From Erinaceus europaeus (Eukaryota; Chordata; Mammalia; Eulipotyphla; Erinaceidae), in assembly GCF_950295315.1 (NCBI RefSeq), contig NW_026647561.1:85001-149000 (forward strand): a stretch of 64,000 nt of DNA, read 5' to 3'. Positions 62,255 through 64,000 of the stretch are shown in pieces (positions within the stretch are counted from its first letter, which is position 1; each line of letters begins with the position of its first letter). Made by a program: the position numbers and the translations under genes. Under the pieces are notes generated by a model. It worked only from the letters and a program-made list of their open reading frames with translations. It ran no database searches and was not told where the DNA came from.

Positions 62255-64000
62255 TTTGACATAGACTCTGGCTCTGACACCAGCGGTCTCAAGTACCCCT
62301 AGATGGTACTCTGCCTCTACAAAACCAATACATTGAGCTATCCATGCATCCATCCATCCACCCATCAATCTATACATCCATCCATCCATCCATCCATGCA
62401 TCCATCCATCCAGCCATCCATCCATCCATCCATCCATCCATCCATCCATCCACCAGTCAACCAAGCTAAGTACAAAAGGAGATCTCTCCTTGAATGGTGA
62501 AGACACACCAGGATGCATAGGTAGGTTGCAAAGGGGCGAGTTCGGCTGAATAGGGCAGAGGGGCTGAACCAGGGAATGTGTTGGGGGGTGTGGGTGTGGT
62601 GAGCTGGAGATCTGTGAGTTGGGTCACCTCTGGGGCAGGGAGGGGGTGGAAGGGGTTGCGAACAGCTGTCACTGGAGAACCATCACAAGTGCTGGAGCTG
62701 TTGAGCAGGGCACCCGCAAGAGAAGACAGACAAAGGAGAGAAGCAAAGTGCAGAGGAGAGGAGAGGGGAGAGGATGGTGAGGGCATGAGAGGACAGGAGA
62801 GGACAGGAGAGGAGAGGAGTGGAGGGGACCTGAGAAACCTACCTGGACAAAGGCAACATACAGACATCCAGGAGGGCAGGCAGGCATGCAGGCAGCTCTG
62901 GCCTGGGCTCCCTGGATCCCGGGCACAACTCCACCTGTCTTCTCTTGGCTGCCAGCCCTTAGGTCCCTTGTCGGTCAGCACTGGCTTCCCATCCTTCCGT
63001 CCCTCTGTGTCAGGGCCCAGGCGTCTGGGCGCTGCTGGCTGACCGAGTGGCAGGGCAGTTGGGCTGCCCAGTGCCAGTGTGGCCAGCACAGAATGCCAGG
63101 GGCTAGGACATCACAGAGGGCTCCTGTGGTTGCTAGGCCACGGGGACCCCGCCCATCCAGTTGACCAGCAGCCATGACCCCCACTCTCAACTTGACCTTG
63201 AGGGGTGGTGGCCAGCCACCAGAGCCAGAGCCCCAGGCCAAAGCAGGTGCAGGTCAGCCGGGCCAAGGGGTTATGGGCAGATTGGTGTGTGTCTGGGCAT
63301 GGGGCTGGCATCTGAGATCCAGGGCTGGGGACCAAGGTCCGCCAGGCCCCTGTCCCACCATTTGCACTGACACACAGTCTTGCTGACTGACTGACAGTCC
63401 CCGCCCCAGAGATACCCACACCAGGTCCCTGGGTGCCCTGAGCTGCCCCGGAGGATTGGTGGGTGCCTGCCTGGACACATGCCTCCGTAAGGGAGGCCTC
63501 TATTAATCCCATTGCCTACTGATAGCTGCCCTCCTGCCCCTCCTCCTCCTCCTGCTCCTCCTCCTCCTCCTCCTCTTCTTCCTCCTCCTCCTCCTCCTCC
63601 TCCTCCTCCTCCTCCTCCTCCACCTCCTCCTCCTTCTCTTCCTCATCCTCAGAGGGACTCACTCAGGGCCCTTGGTCTAGGCAAGCCAGGGCTGCTGCTC
63701 TGGCTGCTGCAGCTTCTATCCAGTGGGTGGGTGCAGGAATCTGTTCCTGTCAATCCCTGGTTCCTGGGACCTTCCACGCCTCCAGCTCCCCCCACTCTCT
63801 ACTCCAGACCCCTCCACAAGGATGCCCCCTTTCCCCTTGCCCTCTCTCCCCAGGCTCCCCAACTAACATCTACTGTGTGCCTCCCTGCACTACTTTACTG
63901 CCACCCTGCTTCTGCGCTTCAGCCCTGGGGGCCCAGAGCCAGCCCAGCTGCCATCTCACTGTCCAGCAGGGGGACCTGCCCTAACCCCCTGCCACCACAC
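62255..64000 (+). repeat. Unit 19, partial (first 1746 bp, cut by window end)
   Basis: The window ends after the CTCF-like core (63963-63975). AGCC x1, the lowest in the window. It carries GAAGACACACC and CTCACTGTCC as in units 17 and 18. The decamer minisatellite has two private changes (GGGCATGAGAGG near 62785 and GGAGAGGAGTGG near 62813). Confidence 0.95.

Larger units (their letters stand above)
1..64000 (+). repeat. Macrosatellite array, 3.46-kb unit, 18.5 copies
   Basis: The whole window is a head-to-tail array of near-identical units. The unit start recurs at 1, 3469, 6906, 10383, 13877, 17311, 20789, 24264, 27717, 31173, 34626, 38089, 41547, 44988, 48453, 51915, 55351, 58809 and 62255. 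Units differ mainly in the lengths of five internal simple repeats (CATC/AGCC, CCT, A-run, the A-run before SINE-3, and TTTA) and in a few single-base variants. No unit is inverted and nothing interrupts the array. No reading frame looks like a gene: frames are open on both strands over the same GC-rich low-complexity DNA. The unit length is in the range of known mammalian macrosatellites (D4Z4 about 3.3 kb, DXZ4 about 3 kb), but I see no homeodomain frame of the DUX4 kind. Confidence 0.97.

Overview
The window is one uninterrupted tandem array (a macrosatellite) from a mammalian genome. It holds 18 complete units and one partial unit, each about 3.46 kb (3,434-3,494 bp), all head to tail in the same orientation. 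I see no protein-coding gene, rRNA gene, intact tRNA gene, CRISPR array or bacterial feature. The array fills the window from base 1 to base 64000, so neither flank is visible. Unit boundaries are my choice: I start each unit at TTTGACATAGACTCTGG.

Organism: CAA-rich and TTTA/CATC microsatellites, poly(A)-tailed tRNA-like elements and two tRNA-derived SINEs mark this as mammalian. The two larger SINEs resemble, from memory, the abundant tRNA-derived SINEs of hedgehogs (Erinaceidae). A hedgehog is therefore my best guess, at moderate confidence.

Layout of each unit, in unit-1 coordinates: CATC/AGCC microsatellite (86-194); G-rich segment with a G-quadruplex motif (374-397); purine-rich decamer minisatellite (521-560); GC-rich single-copy-like segment with an RFX-like X-box, a GC box and a TCAAGGTCA-type nuclear-receptor half-site (871-943); long CCT polypyrimidine tract (1271-1393); GC-rich segment with a CTCF-like core (1705-1717); short tRNA-like SINE with a pure A-run of variable length (2099-2219); unrecognised segment (2220-2537); SINE ending in AATAAA (2538-2802); AATC microsatellite (2867-2882); second long SINE (3035-3270); and TTTA microsatellite (3384-3423).

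Higher-order structure: shared variants and microsatellite lengths show that the array grew by blocks. Units 2, 3 and the first part of 4 match units 5, 6 and the first part of 7 at a spacing of about 10.41 kb. Units 11, 12 and the first part of 13 match units 14, 15 and the first part of 16 at about 10.36 kb. Unit 1 is a mosaic, units 8-10 look like a single-unit duplication, and units 17-19 form a sublineage. Most differences between duplicate units are microsatellite lengths, so the duplications are either very recent or partly an assembly effect.

The most interesting reading is a unit with a CTCF-like core, a candidate promoter cluster and a CCT tract, repeated in phase about 19 times. 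This is the same general design as CTCF-binding macrosatellites such as human DXZ4. That parallel is inference, and nothing here shows orthology.
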